Source: an uncultured beta proteobacterium
GTDB lineage: Bacteria > Pseudomonadota > Gammaproteobacteria > Burkholderiales > Burkholderiaceae_B
Direction of reading: 5' to 3'
Length of the DNA stretch: 20,769 nt
Assembly (NCBI GenBank): GCA_903924715.1
Contig: CAIYCP010000072.1
Coordinates: 1-20,769, forward strand
The notes below the pieces were generated by a model. It was not told the origin of the DNA. It ran no database searches and worked only from the letters and a program-made list of their open reading frames with translations. The translations under genes were made by a program, and so were the position numbers. Positions 1 through 8,057 of the stretch are shown here, one piece after another. How positions within the stretch are numbered: the stretch's first letter is position 1; every line of letters starts with the position of its first letter.

Positions 1-1
1 A

Positions 2-1912
2 GCCGATACCGATATCTTTAATAATGTCGAGTATCACTACGAAATTTTATCGAAGCGCCTACGCGAACTGTCGTTTCTGAACAATGGCGTGAAGATTCGC
101 CTGATTGATCAGCGCAACGGCAAAGAAGAAAATTTTGCTTTTTCAGTTGGCGTAAAAGGTTTTGTTGAATACATTAACCGTGGCAAAACCGTTTTGCACC
201 CGAATGTATTTTCAGTTAGTACAGAATCAAACGCTGGCGGTACGCTGGTGGGCGTTGAAGTTGCGATGCAATGGAATGATGGGTATAGCGAGCAGGTGCT
301 TGCCTTTACCAACAATATTCCGCAACGTGATGGCGGCACACATATGACAGGATTGCGCGCAGCGATGACGCGGATCTTGAACAAATACATTGGTGACAAC
401 GAAATGGCCAAGAAGGCCAAAGTTGAAACCACGGGTGATGATATGCGCGAAGGCTTGACCTGCGTATTGTCGGTAAAAGTGCCTGAGCCTAAATTTAGTA
501 GTCAAACAAAAGACAAATTGGTTTCGAGTGAAGTGCGCCCCGCGGTTGAAGAGGCGGTCGCGCGTACGCTTGAAACCTGGTTGCTTGAAAACCCAATCGA
601 CGCAAAAGCGTTGTGCGCGAAAGTAGTTGAAGCCGCACGCGCACGTGAAGCAGCACGTAAAGCGCGCGAAATGACACGCCGTAAAAGCGTACTTGAAGGT
701 GCCGGCCTGCCTGGCAAACTGGCTGACTGCCAAGAGAAAGATCCAGCGCTCTGCGAACTGTATATCGTCGAGGGTGATTCTGCAGGTGGGTCAGCCAAGC
801 AAGGGCGTGATCGCAAATTTCAAGCGATTCTGCCTTTACGCGGCAAGGTATTAAATGTTGAAAAAGCGCGCTTCGATAAGCTGATTGCCAGCGAACAAAT
901 TACGACGCTGATTACGGCACTTGGCACAAGTATTGGTCCTGACTTTAACGTTGATAAGCTTCGTTACCATCGCATCATCATCATGACGGATGCTGACGTT
1001 GACGGCGCGCATATTCGCACTCTTTTATTAACGCTGTTGTATCGGCAGATGCCGCAGTTGGTTGAGCGTGGCTATATTTATATTGCACAGCCACCGCTCT
1101 ATAAGATCAAGGCGGGCAAGGACGAACGGTATTTAAAAGACGAAGTTGAAGAGTCAAGTTACATGTTGACGCTGTCGCTGAAAGACGCATCGCTTGTACC
1201 GCAAGCGGGTGCTGAGGCAATTTCGGGTGATGCACTGACAGAGCTCGCCAAACAATATGTGATGGCCGATGGCGTGATTGCGCGGCTGAGTCGGTTTATG
1301 GATGAGTCGACCTTGTCTGCGATTGTGGGTGGCGCGACTGTTGAGCTTGATACGGATGATTTGGCAAAGGCCTCGGCAGTTCGTCTGCAGGCGGCCCTTG
1401 AAGATCCGTTGTTGCCTAACCAGGTTGAAGTGACGCCTGAATATCATCAGGGCTCAGAACGTTATCGTTTAATTGTTCGTCGCAAACACCATGGCAATAT
1501 CCGTGTGACGGTACTTGATCCAGACTTTACCGGTGGCGCAGATTACGGCGTGTTGGCGCGTGCGGCTGCAACCTTCCAGGGTTTGGTCGGCAAGGGCGCA
1601 ATGGTGGCACGCGGTGAGGGCGATAAACGTAAAGAGTCGATGGTTGCAGATTTCCGTGAAGCGATGCAGTGGTTGCGTGCTGAGGCTGAGCGCAATGTCA
1701 CCAAGCAGCGCTACAAGGGTTTGGGTGAGATGAATCCGTCGCAACTTTGGGAAACGACGATGGATCCTAAGGTGCGTCGCTTGTTGCGTGTTCAGATTGA
1801 AGATGCCATTGGTGCAGATCAGATCTTTACAACACTGATGGGTGATCATGTCGAGCCGCGTCGTGCATTTATTGAAATGCATGCGCTGCAGGCTGCGAAC
1901 CTAGACGTTTAA
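2..1912 (+). CDS. gyrB: DNA gyrase subunit B, 5'-truncated by the window edge
   Basis: The ATPase and TOPRIM subunit of DNA gyrase, which pairs with GyrA to introduce negative supercoils using ATP. The frame is already open at base 2, giving 636 visible residues; about the first 170 residues (the ATP-binding lobe) lie outside the window. Visible landmarks are the transducer segment with FTNNIPQRDGGTH (around base 308) and KFSSQTKDKLVSSEV, the TOPRIM domain with VEGDSAGGSAKQGR (Glu near base 770) and MTDADVDGAHIRT (DxD near base 989), the long insert typical of Gram-negative GyrB, and the C-terminal QRYKGLGEMNPSQLWETTMDP and GDHVEPRRAFIE motifs. An internal ATG at base 89 is not the start, because homology runs upstream of it. 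In this group gyrB usually follows dnaA and dnaN, so the replication origin may lie just to the left; this cannot be checked here. Confidence 0.98.
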   Translation, partial: ADTDIFNNVEYHYEILSKRLRELSFLNNGVKIRLIDQRNGKEENFAFSVGVKGFVEYINRGKTVLHPNVFSVSTESNAGGTLVGVEVAMQWNDGYSEQVLAFTNNIPQRDGGTHMTGLRAAMTRILNKYIGDNEMAKKAKVETTGDDMREGLTCVLSVKVPEPKFSSQTKDKLVSSEVRPAVEEAVARTLETWLLENPIDAKALCAKVVEAARAREAARKAREMTRRKSVLEGAGLPGKLADCQEKDPALCELYIVEGDSAGGSAKQGRDRKFQAILPLRGKVLNVEKARFDKLIASEQITTLITALGTSIGPDFNVDKLRYHRIIIMTDADVDGAHIRTLLLTLLYRQMPQLVERGYIYIAQPPLYKIKAGKDERYLKDEVEESSYMLTLSLKDASLVPQAGAEAISGDALTELAKQYVMADGVIARLSRFMDESTLSAIVGGATVELDTDDLAKASAVRLQAALEDPLLPNQVEVTPEYHQGSERYRLIVRRKHHGNIRVTVLDPDFTGGADYGVLARAAATFQGLVGKGAMVARGEGDKRKESMVADFREAMQWLRAEAERNVTKQRYKGLGEMNPSQLWETTMDPKVRRLLRVQIEDAIGADQIFTTLMGDHVEPRRAFIEMHALQAANLDV

Positions 1913-1930
1913 TGGGCTGCTAGAGCGGAT

Positions 1931-1960
1931 AAAAAAGGGCTGCGTAATACAGCCCTTTTT
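1931..1960 (+). terminator. Rho-independent terminator after gyrB
   Basis: The arms AAAAAGGGCTG (1932-1942) and CAGCCCTTTTT (1950-1960) are perfect inverted repeats around a 7-base loop, and the right arm ends in a T run. It lies 19 bases after the gyrB stop, so gyrB and the receptor gene downstream are probably separate transcripts. Confidence 0.9.
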
Positions 1961-1994
1961 GTTTGGTCTGAAGAGCTGACATAAGAGGAACAAC

Positions 1995-2984
1995 ATGTTA
2001 AATGCGTTGAAAAAAAGAACGACTCGGCTTCTGGCCGCTTTCATTTTGCTGGGCATGAGTACGGTGACGTATGCGGCGTATCCCGATCGGCCGTTGACAT
2101 TGATTGTCCCGTTTGCCGCCGGAGGCCCGACAGATGTGTTGGCACGGGTCGTTGCAGAAAGTTTGACCAAGGTGCTCGGGCAACCCGTGATTGTTGAAAA
2201 CACACCGGGTGCAGGAGGAACGGTGGGTGGCACACGTGCTGCGCGTGCAACTGGCGATGGCTACACCATGCTGATCGGCAATGGCGGTACCCTAGCGGTG
2301 AATGCCACACTATATAAAAACTTGACCTACGATGTGTTGAAAGACTTTATACCGGTTGCCTCAATCGGAGATGCCCCACAAATTATTTCGGCGCGTAAAG
2401 ATTTTCCGGCAACAGGGCTAGATGAGTTTGCTGTATACCTTAAACAAAACGCGTCCAAATTGAATTTTGGTGCGGCGGGCGTTGGCTCTGGTACCTGGTT
2501 AGGGGGTCAGCTGATTAACGTCAGGCTGGGCGTAAAAGTAAATGGCGTGAATTATCGTGGTGCGGGACAAGCAGTGAATGATGTGATGGCAGGCCACATA
2601 GACTATATGGTTGAAAGCACGACGACGGCGGTTAGATATGTGAAGTCAGGCATGGTCAAGGGCGTTGTCGTGTTGCGCTCTAAACGTATAGCGGCGTTAC
2701 CTGAGGTGCCGTCTGCTGGCGAGTCAGGTTTTCCTGATTTGTTGTACGACATTTGGAACATGATTCTGGTGCCAAAGGGAACACCCCCAGAGATCGTGAA
2801 GAAGCTTAATCAGTCATTACGGTTGGCGTTACAAGCCCCCGAGTTACGCACGCGGTTTGAGGCGGCGGGGATCGAAGATCCATCGCCCGAACAAAAAACG
2901 CCTGAGGGCGCTCGCGCACTCTTGACTAGCGAGGTTGTGCGCTGGCGCCCGGTGATTATTGATTTAGGTGCGACTCCCGAATAA
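1995..2984 (+). CDS. Bug/TctC-family tripartite tricarboxylate transporter substrate-binding protein
   Basis: A periplasmic solute receptor of 329 residues. Residues 1-27 form a signal peptide: basic MLNALKKRTTRLL, a hydrophobic core, and a likely cut after TYA. The mature protein begins AYPDRPLTLIVPFAAGGPTDVLARVVA, the hallmark start of Bug/TctC receptors, followed by a GAGGTVGGTRAARATGDGYTM segment. These receptors usually bind carboxylates or other small anions; the ligand cannot be read from sequence. No TctA or TctB membrane gene is in the window. That fits the many orphan Bug proteins in Burkholderiales, which may share a transporter or act as sensors. The start has an AAGAGG ribosome binding site at 1983-1988. 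The next gene begins 21 bases after the stop, suggesting cotranscription with the dehydrogenase. Confidence 0.93.
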   Translation: MLNALKKRTTRLLAAFILLGMSTVTYAAYPDRPLTLIVPFAAGGPTDVLARVVAESLTKVLGQPVIVENTPGAGGTVGGTRAARATGDGYTMLIGNGGTLAVNATLYKNLTYDVLKDFIPVASIGDAPQIISARKDFPATGLDEFAVYLKQNASKLNFGAAGVGSGTWLGGQLINVRLGVKVNGVNYRGAGQAVNDVMAGHIDYMVESTTTAVRYVKSGMVKGVVVLRSKRIAALPEVPSAGESGFPDLLYDIWNMILVPKGTPPEIVKKLNQSLRLALQAPELRTRFEAAGIEDPSPEQKTPEGARALLTSEVVRWRPVIIDLGATPE

Positions 2985-3005
2985 AAACGTTAATAAAGCA
3001 TCGCG

Positions 3006-4169
3006 ATGATCACAACGACACTGACAAGTTTTTTTTGCCCCAGTACGATTTATATGGGCGTTGGCACACACGCAAAAATTAGCGATATTTTAGAAACGCT
3101 GGCGTGTAAACGTTTGTTTATCGCACTGGATGCTGCCTTATTAAAAAGCGATTTTTATGCCGAGATTCAAGCACGCTTGAAGTCCGCGGGCGTTGAAGTT
3201 GCGGTCTTCACAGAAATTGAGCCTGATCCAAGCGCGCATACGGTTGAAAAGGCGTTTGCGAGCTGTCAAGCGCACCGAGCAAGCGCTGTACTGGCCATTG
3301 GCGGGGGCAGCACGATCGACGTCGCAAAAGCGGTTGGGATTCTTGCAACCAACGGCGGACGCATTCATGACTACGAAGGAATTGATAAGTTCAAGCACCC
3401 CCCTCTACCCTTAATTGCAATCCCAACGACCGCCGGAACCGGCTCAGAGGTTTCTGGCTCTTGCGTCATCACAGACACTGAAAAAAATTTAAAGATGTCG
3501 ATCCGACACGCGGCCCTGAATCCTGCCCGTTATGCGATCCTGGATCCGTTGGCGTTACGTACGGTACCGGCCCATGTTGCCGCGCATTCAGGGATCGATG
3601 CCTTTGTTCACGCCTTTGAGTCGTATCTGTCGTTACAGACAAACTTGATGACCGATGCGATTAATTTACAGGCGATTGAATTATTGGCAACGAATATTCG
3701 CCCCTTTGTTGCCAATCGGGGCAACCTTGATGCGGGCTTAAAGATGCTGTGCGGCTCAGCGCTTGCGGGGATGACGTTTGGACAGACGGGTTTAGGTAAT
3801 GTGCATTGCATGGCGCGGTTTGTCGGTGCACAGTTTCATTTGTCGCACGGCTTATCGAATGCCTTGTGCCTGCCGCATGTCGCCCGCTTTAATTTGGTTG
3901 CGAACCCAGAAAAATTTGCCCGCGTTGCCATTGCAATGGGCCGACCCGTGCAGCAATGGCCGGTGCTTGATGCTGCTCAGGCGGCGGTCCACGCGATTGA
4001 AGCGATGTGCACGGACTTATCGATCCCTTCTCGTTTGCGGGATGTAGGCGTAACTGCAGATACCTTCGACGAAATGGCAACGCTATGCGCGCAGGCGAAT
4101 TACAACCGTTGGAACCCGCGCCACACGACCACTGCAGATTTTCGCGCGCTATTTGAACAAGCTTTTTGA
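3006..4169 (+). CDS. iron-containing (group III) alcohol dehydrogenase family protein
   Basis: A 387-residue NAD(P)-dependent, metal-dependent dehydrogenase of the Fe-ADH/maleylacetate reductase superfamily. The N-terminal nucleotide-binding domain carries GGGSTIDVAKAVG (99-111) and IAIPTTAGTGSEVS (138-150). The metal site is visible as Asp198 and His202 in SGIDAFVHAFESYLS, His267 in GNVHCMARF, and His281 in LSHGLSNALCLPHV, spaced as in E. coli FucO. The histidine four residues after the third ligand in FucO is Arg271 here. The substrate is unknown; maleylacetate reductase is possible, but the usual ring-cleavage neighbours are absent. It sits 21 bases behind the Bug receptor gene, so a joint role in uptake and reduction or oxidation of one substrate is a reasonable inference. 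Ribosome binding site is weak. The stop lies 2 bases from the end of the convergent DUF1840 gene. Confidence 0.9.
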   Translation: MITTTLTSFFCPSTIYMGVGTHAKISDILETLACKRLFIALDAALLKSDFYAEIQARLKSAGVEVAVFTEIEPDPSAHTVEKAFASCQAHRASAVLAIGGGSTIDVAKAVGILATNGGRIHDYEGIDKFKHPPLPLIAIPTTAGTGSEVSGSCVITDTEKNLKMSIRHAALNPARYAILDPLALRTVPAHVAAHSGIDAFVHAFESYLSLQTNLMTDAINLQAIELLATNIRPFVANRGNLDAGLKMLCGSALAGMTFGQTGLGNVHCMARFVGAQFHLSHGLSNALCLPHVARFNLVANPEKFARVAIAMGRPVQQWPVLDAAQAAVHAIEAMCTDLSIPSRLRDVGVTADTFDEMATLCAQANYNRWNPRHTTTADFRALFEQAF

Positions 4170-4171
4170 GA

Positions 4172-4501
4172 TTACCAGGCTGAACCCGCCTCCCAAAGCA
4201 CCGGTAGGTTCTTGTCTTTGGCGCGCTTGAGCAAGTCGAGCAACGGAAAAGCACGTTGGCGTAGGCCGACCGGCTGAGAAATCGGGTCGACTGGGCGATC
4301 GTCGTCTTCAGTTGGTTTAGGCGCCACGGCAATCGCTTGCTCGAGTTGGGCAATGTTTTGTCCGATGTGCTCGGGCATAAAGACGCCCCGCGTGGGCAGT
4401 TCAGTACCCTCAAGCTTGCCCATGATCCGCAAAAGAGGGTTTGCGTGTTGGGATAGCATCAGAATATCAGCGCCGGCTTTACTACTGAAGGTTACTAGCA
4501 T
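4172..4501 (-). CDS. DUF1840 domain-containing protein
   Basis: A small cytoplasmic protein of 109 residues matching the DUF1840 family, which is common in betaproteobacteria and has no known function. Family features seen: the N-terminal MLVTFSSKAGADILML, a LLRIMGK segment, an acidic linker (PTEDDDRPVD), and the C-terminal VGLRQRAFPLLDLLKRAKDKNLPVLWE block. The frame is open 14 residues further upstream to an ATG at 4543, but the ATG at 4501 is preferred because it gives the family's usual start and has a GGGAGA ribosome binding site. It converges with the alcohol dehydrogenase gene and is divergent from argS. I see no terminator in the 2-base gap, so transcripts from the two sides may overlap. 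Confidence 0.88.
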   Translation of the reverse strand: MLVTFSSKAGADILMLSQHANPLLRIMGKLEGTELPTRGVFMPEHIGQNIAQLEQAIAVAPKPTEDDDRPVDPISQPVGLRQRAFPLLDLLKRAKDKNLPVLWEAGSAW

Positions 4502-4507
4502 GGTCGT

Positions 4508-4513
4508 TCTCCC
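4508..4513 (-). promoter_or_regulatory. ribosome binding site that fixes the DUF1840 start
   Basis: GGGAGA on the minus strand, six bases before the ATG at 4501. It supports the shorter reading of the DUF1840 gene. Confidence 0.7.
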
Positions 4514-4522
4514 AGTCAACAA

Positions 4523-4528
4523 ATCATA
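4523..4528 (-). promoter_or_regulatory. candidate -10 box for the DUF1840 gene
   Basis: TATGAT on the minus strand, about 22 bases before the ATG at 4501. I found no good -35 at normal spacing, so this is only a candidate. Confidence 0.3.
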
Positions 4529-4591
4529 CACGTGCTGATGCAATGGTTGCGCGAGCCTGCGGCGGGCTCTGGAACGCAGTGCATTTCAGGC

Positions 4592-4597
4592 TATGAT
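4592..4597 (+). promoter_or_regulatory. argS: candidate -10 box for argS
   Basis: TATGAT, 31 bases before the argS ATG, in the divergent argS/DUF1840 gap. The -35 is poor (CTGGAA at 17-base spacing). The position fits a short leader ahead of the argS-SPOR-dsbA cluster. Confidence 0.35.
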
Positions 4598-4628
4598 TTG
4601 AGTCTTCATCCTGTCGTTTTTTAAGCCC

Positions 4629-6314
4629 ATGCTGCCCGAGCAACACCAGACCCTTATTTCTTGTTTGCAGGCCGCCGTGGCGAGCCTTTTGCCCGAGGCT
4701 CAGCCGACGATCTTGCTTGAGCGCCCTAAAGTTGCTGCACATGGAGACATTGCAACCAACGTAGCCATGCAGTTGGCGAAGCCCGCCAAGCGTAACCCTC
4801 GCGAGCTTGCCCAGGCGATTGTTGATGCGCTGATGGCGAATCCCGAAGCAACAAAGCTGATCGCGGCTGCAGAGCTTGCAGGCCCGGGCTTCATCAACTT
4901 GCGCTTGACACATGCTGCACGCATCGCCGTGCTTGAGACGATCTCAGCGCAGGGCGAGCACTTTGGTCGTTCTGCACGCACCGAACAAAAGGTGTTGGTT
5001 GAGTTTGTGTCGGCCAACCCCACAGGTCCGTTGCATGTTGGGCATGCCAGGCAGGCTGCCTTGGGTGACGCGCTTTGCCGCTTGTTTGACGCAAGTGGTT
5101 TTGCAGTGAGCCGCGAGTTTTATTACAACGATGCCGGAAATCAAATTCATAACCTTGCCATCAGTGTGCAGGCGCGTGGTCGTGGCCTGAGCCCTGACGA
5201 TGCCGCGTATCCTGCAGATGGCTATAAGGGTGATTACATCCTCGATATCGCGAATGATTTTTTAGCGAAAAAAACCGTGAGCGCAAGCGATGGTGAGCCG
5301 GCGTCAGCGAGCGGTGATCTAGAGGATCTTGATAATGTGCGTCGTTTTGCAGTCGCGTATCTCAGGCGCGAGCAAGACGCTGACTTACAGGCCTTTGGTT
5401 TGGCTTTTGATCACTACTATCTTGAAAGTTCGCTTTACACCTCGGGGCGTGTTGAGCAAACGGTGACTCAGCTCGTTGCGTCGGGGCATACCTACGAGAG
5501 CGATGGCGCGTTATGGTTGCGTACGACAGAGCTCGGCACCGGTGACGATAAAGACCGCGTGATGCGCAAGTCTGAGGGCGGCTATACCTACTTTGTGCCC
5601 GATATTGCCTACCATGTCACCAAGTGGCAGCGTGGTTTTACACGCGCGATCAATATTCAGGGTAGCGATCATCATGGCACCGTGGCGCGCGTGCGTGCCG
5701 GGCTGCAGGCATTAGATATGGGCATCCCCGTTGATTACCCTGCATATATTTTGCATAAGATGGTTAAGGTGATGCGCGGCGGTGTTGAGGTCAAAATTTC
5801 AAAACGTGCGGGTAGTTATGTCACCTTGCAGGATCTGATTGAGTGGGTTGGACGCGATGCGGTACGTTTCTTTTTGATTCAGCGCCGCGCAGACACAGAG
5901 TTTGTTTTTGATGTTGACTTAGCGCGCTCAAAAAGTGAAGAAAACCCGGTGTATTACATTCAGTATGCCCACGCACGGATCTGTTCGATGTTGCAGCAGG
6001 CTGAGGTCACGGTCGCCGAACGACAGACGGCAGAAATTTCTTGCCTCGTCGCGCCGACGGAAATTGCGTTAATGCAGCGGCTGGCAGAGTTTCCGGCCTT
6101 GGTGTCTCAGGCGGCACTTGATCTATCACCGCACCTCGTTGCCTTTTGGTTGCGGGATTGTGCGGCAGATTTTCATGGTTGGTATAACGCTGAACGCGTA
6201 TTGGTGGATGATGTTGTTTTAAAGCGGGCACGGTTGCGATTAGCGGATGCAACCCGTCAAGTGATTGCAAATGGCTTAGGGCTGTTGGGTGTTTCAGCCC
6301 CCGAACGGATGTAA
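4629..6314 (+). CDS. argS: arginyl-tRNA synthetase
   Basis: A class I aminoacyl-tRNA synthetase of 561 residues, the usual length, which charges tRNA(Arg) with arginine in the cytoplasm. The N-terminal Arg-tRNA recognition domain (1-100) includes HGDIATNVAMQLAK and GPGFINLRL. The catalytic domain has VEFVSANPTGPLHVGHARQAALGD with the HIGH signature as HVGH (136-139), plus YYNDAGNQI, and a degenerate KMSKS loop, KISKRAGSYVTL (389-400). The C-terminal part holds NPVYYIQYAHARI and a DALR-type anticodon-binding helical domain to the end. A Ser/Ala-rich stretch near 216-230 looks like a variable surface insert. Ribosome binding is weak at this ATG, but the position matches the family N-terminus. 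It starts a rightward cluster with the SPOR and dsbA genes, an order I recall from other Burkholderiales. Confidence 0.97.
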   Translation: MLPEQHQTLISCLQAAVASLLPEAQPTILLERPKVAAHGDIATNVAMQLAKPAKRNPRELAQAIVDALMANPEATKLIAAAELAGPGFINLRLTHAARIAVLETISAQGEHFGRSARTEQKVLVEFVSANPTGPLHVGHARQAALGDALCRLFDASGFAVSREFYYNDAGNQIHNLAISVQARGRGLSPDDAAYPADGYKGDYILDIANDFLAKKTVSASDGEPASASGDLEDLDNVRRFAVAYLRREQDADLQAFGLAFDHYYLESSLYTSGRVEQTVTQLVASGHTYESDGALWLRTTELGTGDDKDRVMRKSEGGYTYFVPDIAYHVTKWQRGFTRAINIQGSDHHGTVARVRAGLQALDMGIPVDYPAYILHKMVKVMRGGVEVKISKRAGSYVTLQDLIEWVGRDAVRFFLIQRRADTEFVFDVDLARSKSEENPVYYIQYAHARICSMLQQAEVTVAERQTAEISCLVAPTEIALMQRLAEFPALVSQAALDLSPHLVAFWLRDCAADFHGWYNAERVLVDDVVLKRARLRLADATRQVIANGLGLLGVSAPERM

Positions 6315-6323
6315 GATCATTTC

Positions 6324-6986
6324 ATGGCAAAACGAAAATCTTCTGGTGGCAATACACTCTACGGGGTGTTGGCGGGTCTGCTGATTGGTTTGATCGCAGC
6401 AGTGGTCGTTGCTTTTTATGTCATTAAGTCTCCGATGCCGTTTGTGGATAAGGCAAGCCGCTCGCCCGAAAGCGCAGCAGCAGCCGACCCACGAAATGCG
6501 CCTGATCCAAATGCAGGCTTGGCAGGGCGCGATACCGGGCCTGTTACCGCCCCGAGCGCGCCTGATCAGCCCAGTGGCGAGACTGCAGAGAGTGCCTCGC
6601 CTCGGGCGGGCGCTGCACCTGATGCGTTAGGCGCTTTAATTGCGACCTTGACTCCCACGCCTGGTGCTCAGGCGCCCGCGCCGCGCGCGTCTTCACGCGC
6701 TGAGCCTTTGCCAGCGCCACCGCCGGCGAGCGCAAGTAGCGCAAGCAGCGCTTCAAGTGGGCCTTATTTTTTGCAAGTCGGCTCGTTCAGAGTCTTAGAA
6801 GATGCCGAAGCGTTGCGTGCCCGTATTTTATTGATGGGGATGCCGGTTGAAATTCAGCGTGCCGAGGTAAATGGTTTACAAGTTAATCGGGTCAGGGTCG
6901 GGCCCTTTGCTCGAATTGATGACATGAATCAAACGCGCACTCGACTTGGCCAAGAAAAAATTCCGACAGCGGTTGTGCGTCAGTAA
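6324..6986 (+). CDS. SPOR-domain membrane protein (FtsN-like architecture)
   Basis: A 220-residue bitopic inner-membrane protein. A short basic cytoplasmic tail (MAKRKSSGGN) precedes one transmembrane helix (about 11-34, LYGVLAGLLIGLIAAVVVAF). A long periplasmic linker rich in Pro, Ala and Ser follows (about 45-146), including an SASSASSASS run. A C-terminal SPOR domain (about 147-220) starts GPYFLQVGSFRVLEDAEALRARI and ends VRVGPFARIDDMNQTRTRL. SPOR domains bind denuded septal peptidoglycan, so this protein probably localises to the division site. The layout is that of FtsN, but the linker is not alignable by eye, so I do not assign ftsN. It starts 9 bases after argS and is almost certainly cotranscribed with it; dsbA follows 41 bases later. 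Confidence 0.9.
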   Translation: MAKRKSSGGNTLYGVLAGLLIGLIAAVVVAFYVIKSPMPFVDKASRSPESAAAADPRNAPDPNAGLAGRDTGPVTAPSAPDQPSGETAESASPRAGAAPDALGALIATLTPTPGAQAPAPRASSRAEPLPAPPPASASSASSASSGPYFLQVGSFRVLEDAEALRARILLMGMPVEIQRAEVNGLQVNRVRVGPFARIDDMNQTRTRLGQEKIPTAVVRQ

Positions 6987-7027
6987 AGCAAAAAATTTAA
7001 ATGTTAAACAAATAGGATGAATCACAG

Positions 7028-7663
7028 ATGAATCAGTCATGGTTAATGCGAATGGCAAGTCTGTTGGTGATGACGGTATTTTTTTCGGCCGCACCCTTTG
7101 CACAAGGCGTAACCGGTGCGCCTAAAGCAAAATATCTTGAGGTCAATCCTGCGCAGCCGACCGAACCTGGCAAGACCGAGGTACTAGAGTTTTTTTCTTA
7201 TGCATGTTCGCATTGCGCGGTGCTTGAGCCGATGCTTGAAAAATGGGTAAAAAAATTACCCTCAGATGTCGTGGTCAAACTTGTACCCGTTGCCTTTAAT
7301 GCCAGCATGAAACCGCTGCAACAATTGTTTTACTCGCTTGAAGCGATGAACCGACTTGATTTGCATGCCAAGGTTTTTAATGCGATTCATGAAGAGAGAA
7401 AAAGACTATTTACTAAGCCTGACATTGTTGCCTGGGTCGCCGCACAAGGTATTGATCGCGCCAAATTTGAAAGCGTCTTTGATTCGTTTGGCGTGGTTTC
7501 AAAAGGCGGGCGTGCAGATCAACTCGTGACTTCTTATAAAGTACAGGGCACACCCTCGGTAGCGGTTGCAGGTCGCTTTTTGACTTCACCGTCTGAGGCG
7601 GGCGGGTACCAAGAAACGCTAGATGTCGCCGACAGCCTGATTAAACAAGTGCGTACTAAATAA
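7028..7663 (+). CDS. dsbA: DsbA-like periplasmic thiol:disulfide interchange protein
   Basis: A 211-residue periplasmic oxidoreductase that introduces disulfides into exported proteins. A signal peptide covers about residues 1-25 with a likely cut after PFA. The thioredoxin fold begins EVLEFFSYACSHCAVLEPMLEKW, with the active site CSHC at 60-63. A helical insert follows (KPLQQLFYSLEAM through VFDSFGVVSKGGRADQL), and the cis-proline loop is GTPSVAVAG (Thr175-Pro176). Overall it matches betaproteobacterial DsbA, but the dipeptide between the cysteines is Ser-His instead of the classic Pro-His, which may shift its redox potential. A ribosome binding site AGGA lies at 7014-7017. It is the last gene of the argS-SPOR-dsbA cluster, followed by a perfect hairpin. 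No dsbB is nearby. Confidence 0.93.
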   Translation: MNQSWLMRMASLLVMTVFFSAAPFAQGVTGAPKAKYLEVNPAQPTEPGKTEVLEFFSYACSHCAVLEPMLEKWVKKLPSDVVVKLVPVAFNASMKPLQQLFYSLEAMNRLDLHAKVFNAIHEERKRLFTKPDIVAWVAAQGIDRAKFESVFDSFGVVSKGGRADQLVTSYKVQGTPSVAVAGRFLTSPSEAGGYQETLDVADSLIKQVRTK

Positions 7664-7681
7664 ATAAGTCGTAGATGAAGT

Positions 7682-7706
7682 ACGGCTGCACTTGTTGTGC
7701 AGCCGT
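7682..7706. terminator. perfect 10-bp hairpin between convergent genes
   Basis: ACGGCTGCAC (7682-7691) and GTGCAGCCGT (7697-7706) form a perfect stem with a 5-base TTGTT loop. Neither side carries a T run, so it is not a classic intrinsic terminator. It sits exactly between the 3' ends of dsbA and the DUF1330 gene, which suggests a bidirectional terminator or mRNA 3'-end protector. Confidence 0.6.
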
Positions 7707-7721
7707 GACACGCTCGGCGAC

Positions 7722-8024
7722 CTAAGTCCCTTGAATAATATAAAAAGTAATGACGTGCGCATACTTGTCGCGATAGGTTTTTGCCTCTTGTGAAAGCGGC
7801 GAGTCGTACCACGCGAGTGCTTTTTCATACGTTTCAAATTCAATCATGACCCGACGACGATCGTCTGAAGGACCGCTCTTGATAGAAATATCCCCCCCAC
7901 GACTTAGAAACTTTCCGTTAAAGGCGGCAACGGCCGCGGTTGATCGCGGTTGATAGTGCTCTTTAAAGTTTTCGGGATCGCGTACGACCAGTTCGACAAA
8001 TACGTAACCTTTGGGTGAAGTCAT
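7722..8024 (-). CDS. DUF1330 family protein
   Basis: A 100-residue cytoplasmic protein of the DUF1330 family, which folds as a dimeric alpha-beta barrel in the ferredoxin-like superfamily. Seen: an N-terminal strand YVFVELVVRDPENFKEHYQP, then FNGKFLSRGGD, RRRVMIEFETYEKALAWYDSPLSQ, which is the usual family order, and a final strand VITFYIIQG. Biochemical function is unknown; related barrels include monooxygenases and isomerases, but no catalytic role can be read here. It is the last gene of the leftward MBL-metC-DUF1330 set, starting 33 bases after the metC stop. Its ribosome binding site is weak, so translation may depend partly on coupling to metC. Confidence 0.87.
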   Translation of the reverse strand: MTSPKGYVFVELVVRDPENFKEHYQPRSTAAVAAFNGKFLSRGGDISIKSGPSDDRRRVMIEFETYEKALAWYDSPLSQEAKTYRDKYAHVITFYIIQGT

Positions 8025-8057
8025 TTGAATATTCTTTGATTAAAAGAGTTAAAAAAA

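Noticed and set aside
4502..4543. A longer start for the DUF1840 gene at 4543.
   Set aside because: The added 14 residues do not fit the family, and the GGGAGA site sits before the ATG at 4501.
4553..4569. A GAGCC/GGCTC hairpin in the argS upstream region as a regulatory RNA or T-box-like element.
   Set aside because: It is a five-pair stem without conserved T-box features, and T-box control of argS is not expected in this group.
5789..5828. A non-canonical KMSKS motif (KISKRAGS) in argS as a sign of an unusual enzyme.
   Set aside because: Arginyl-tRNA synthetases commonly have a degenerate KMSKS loop, so this is normal for the family.
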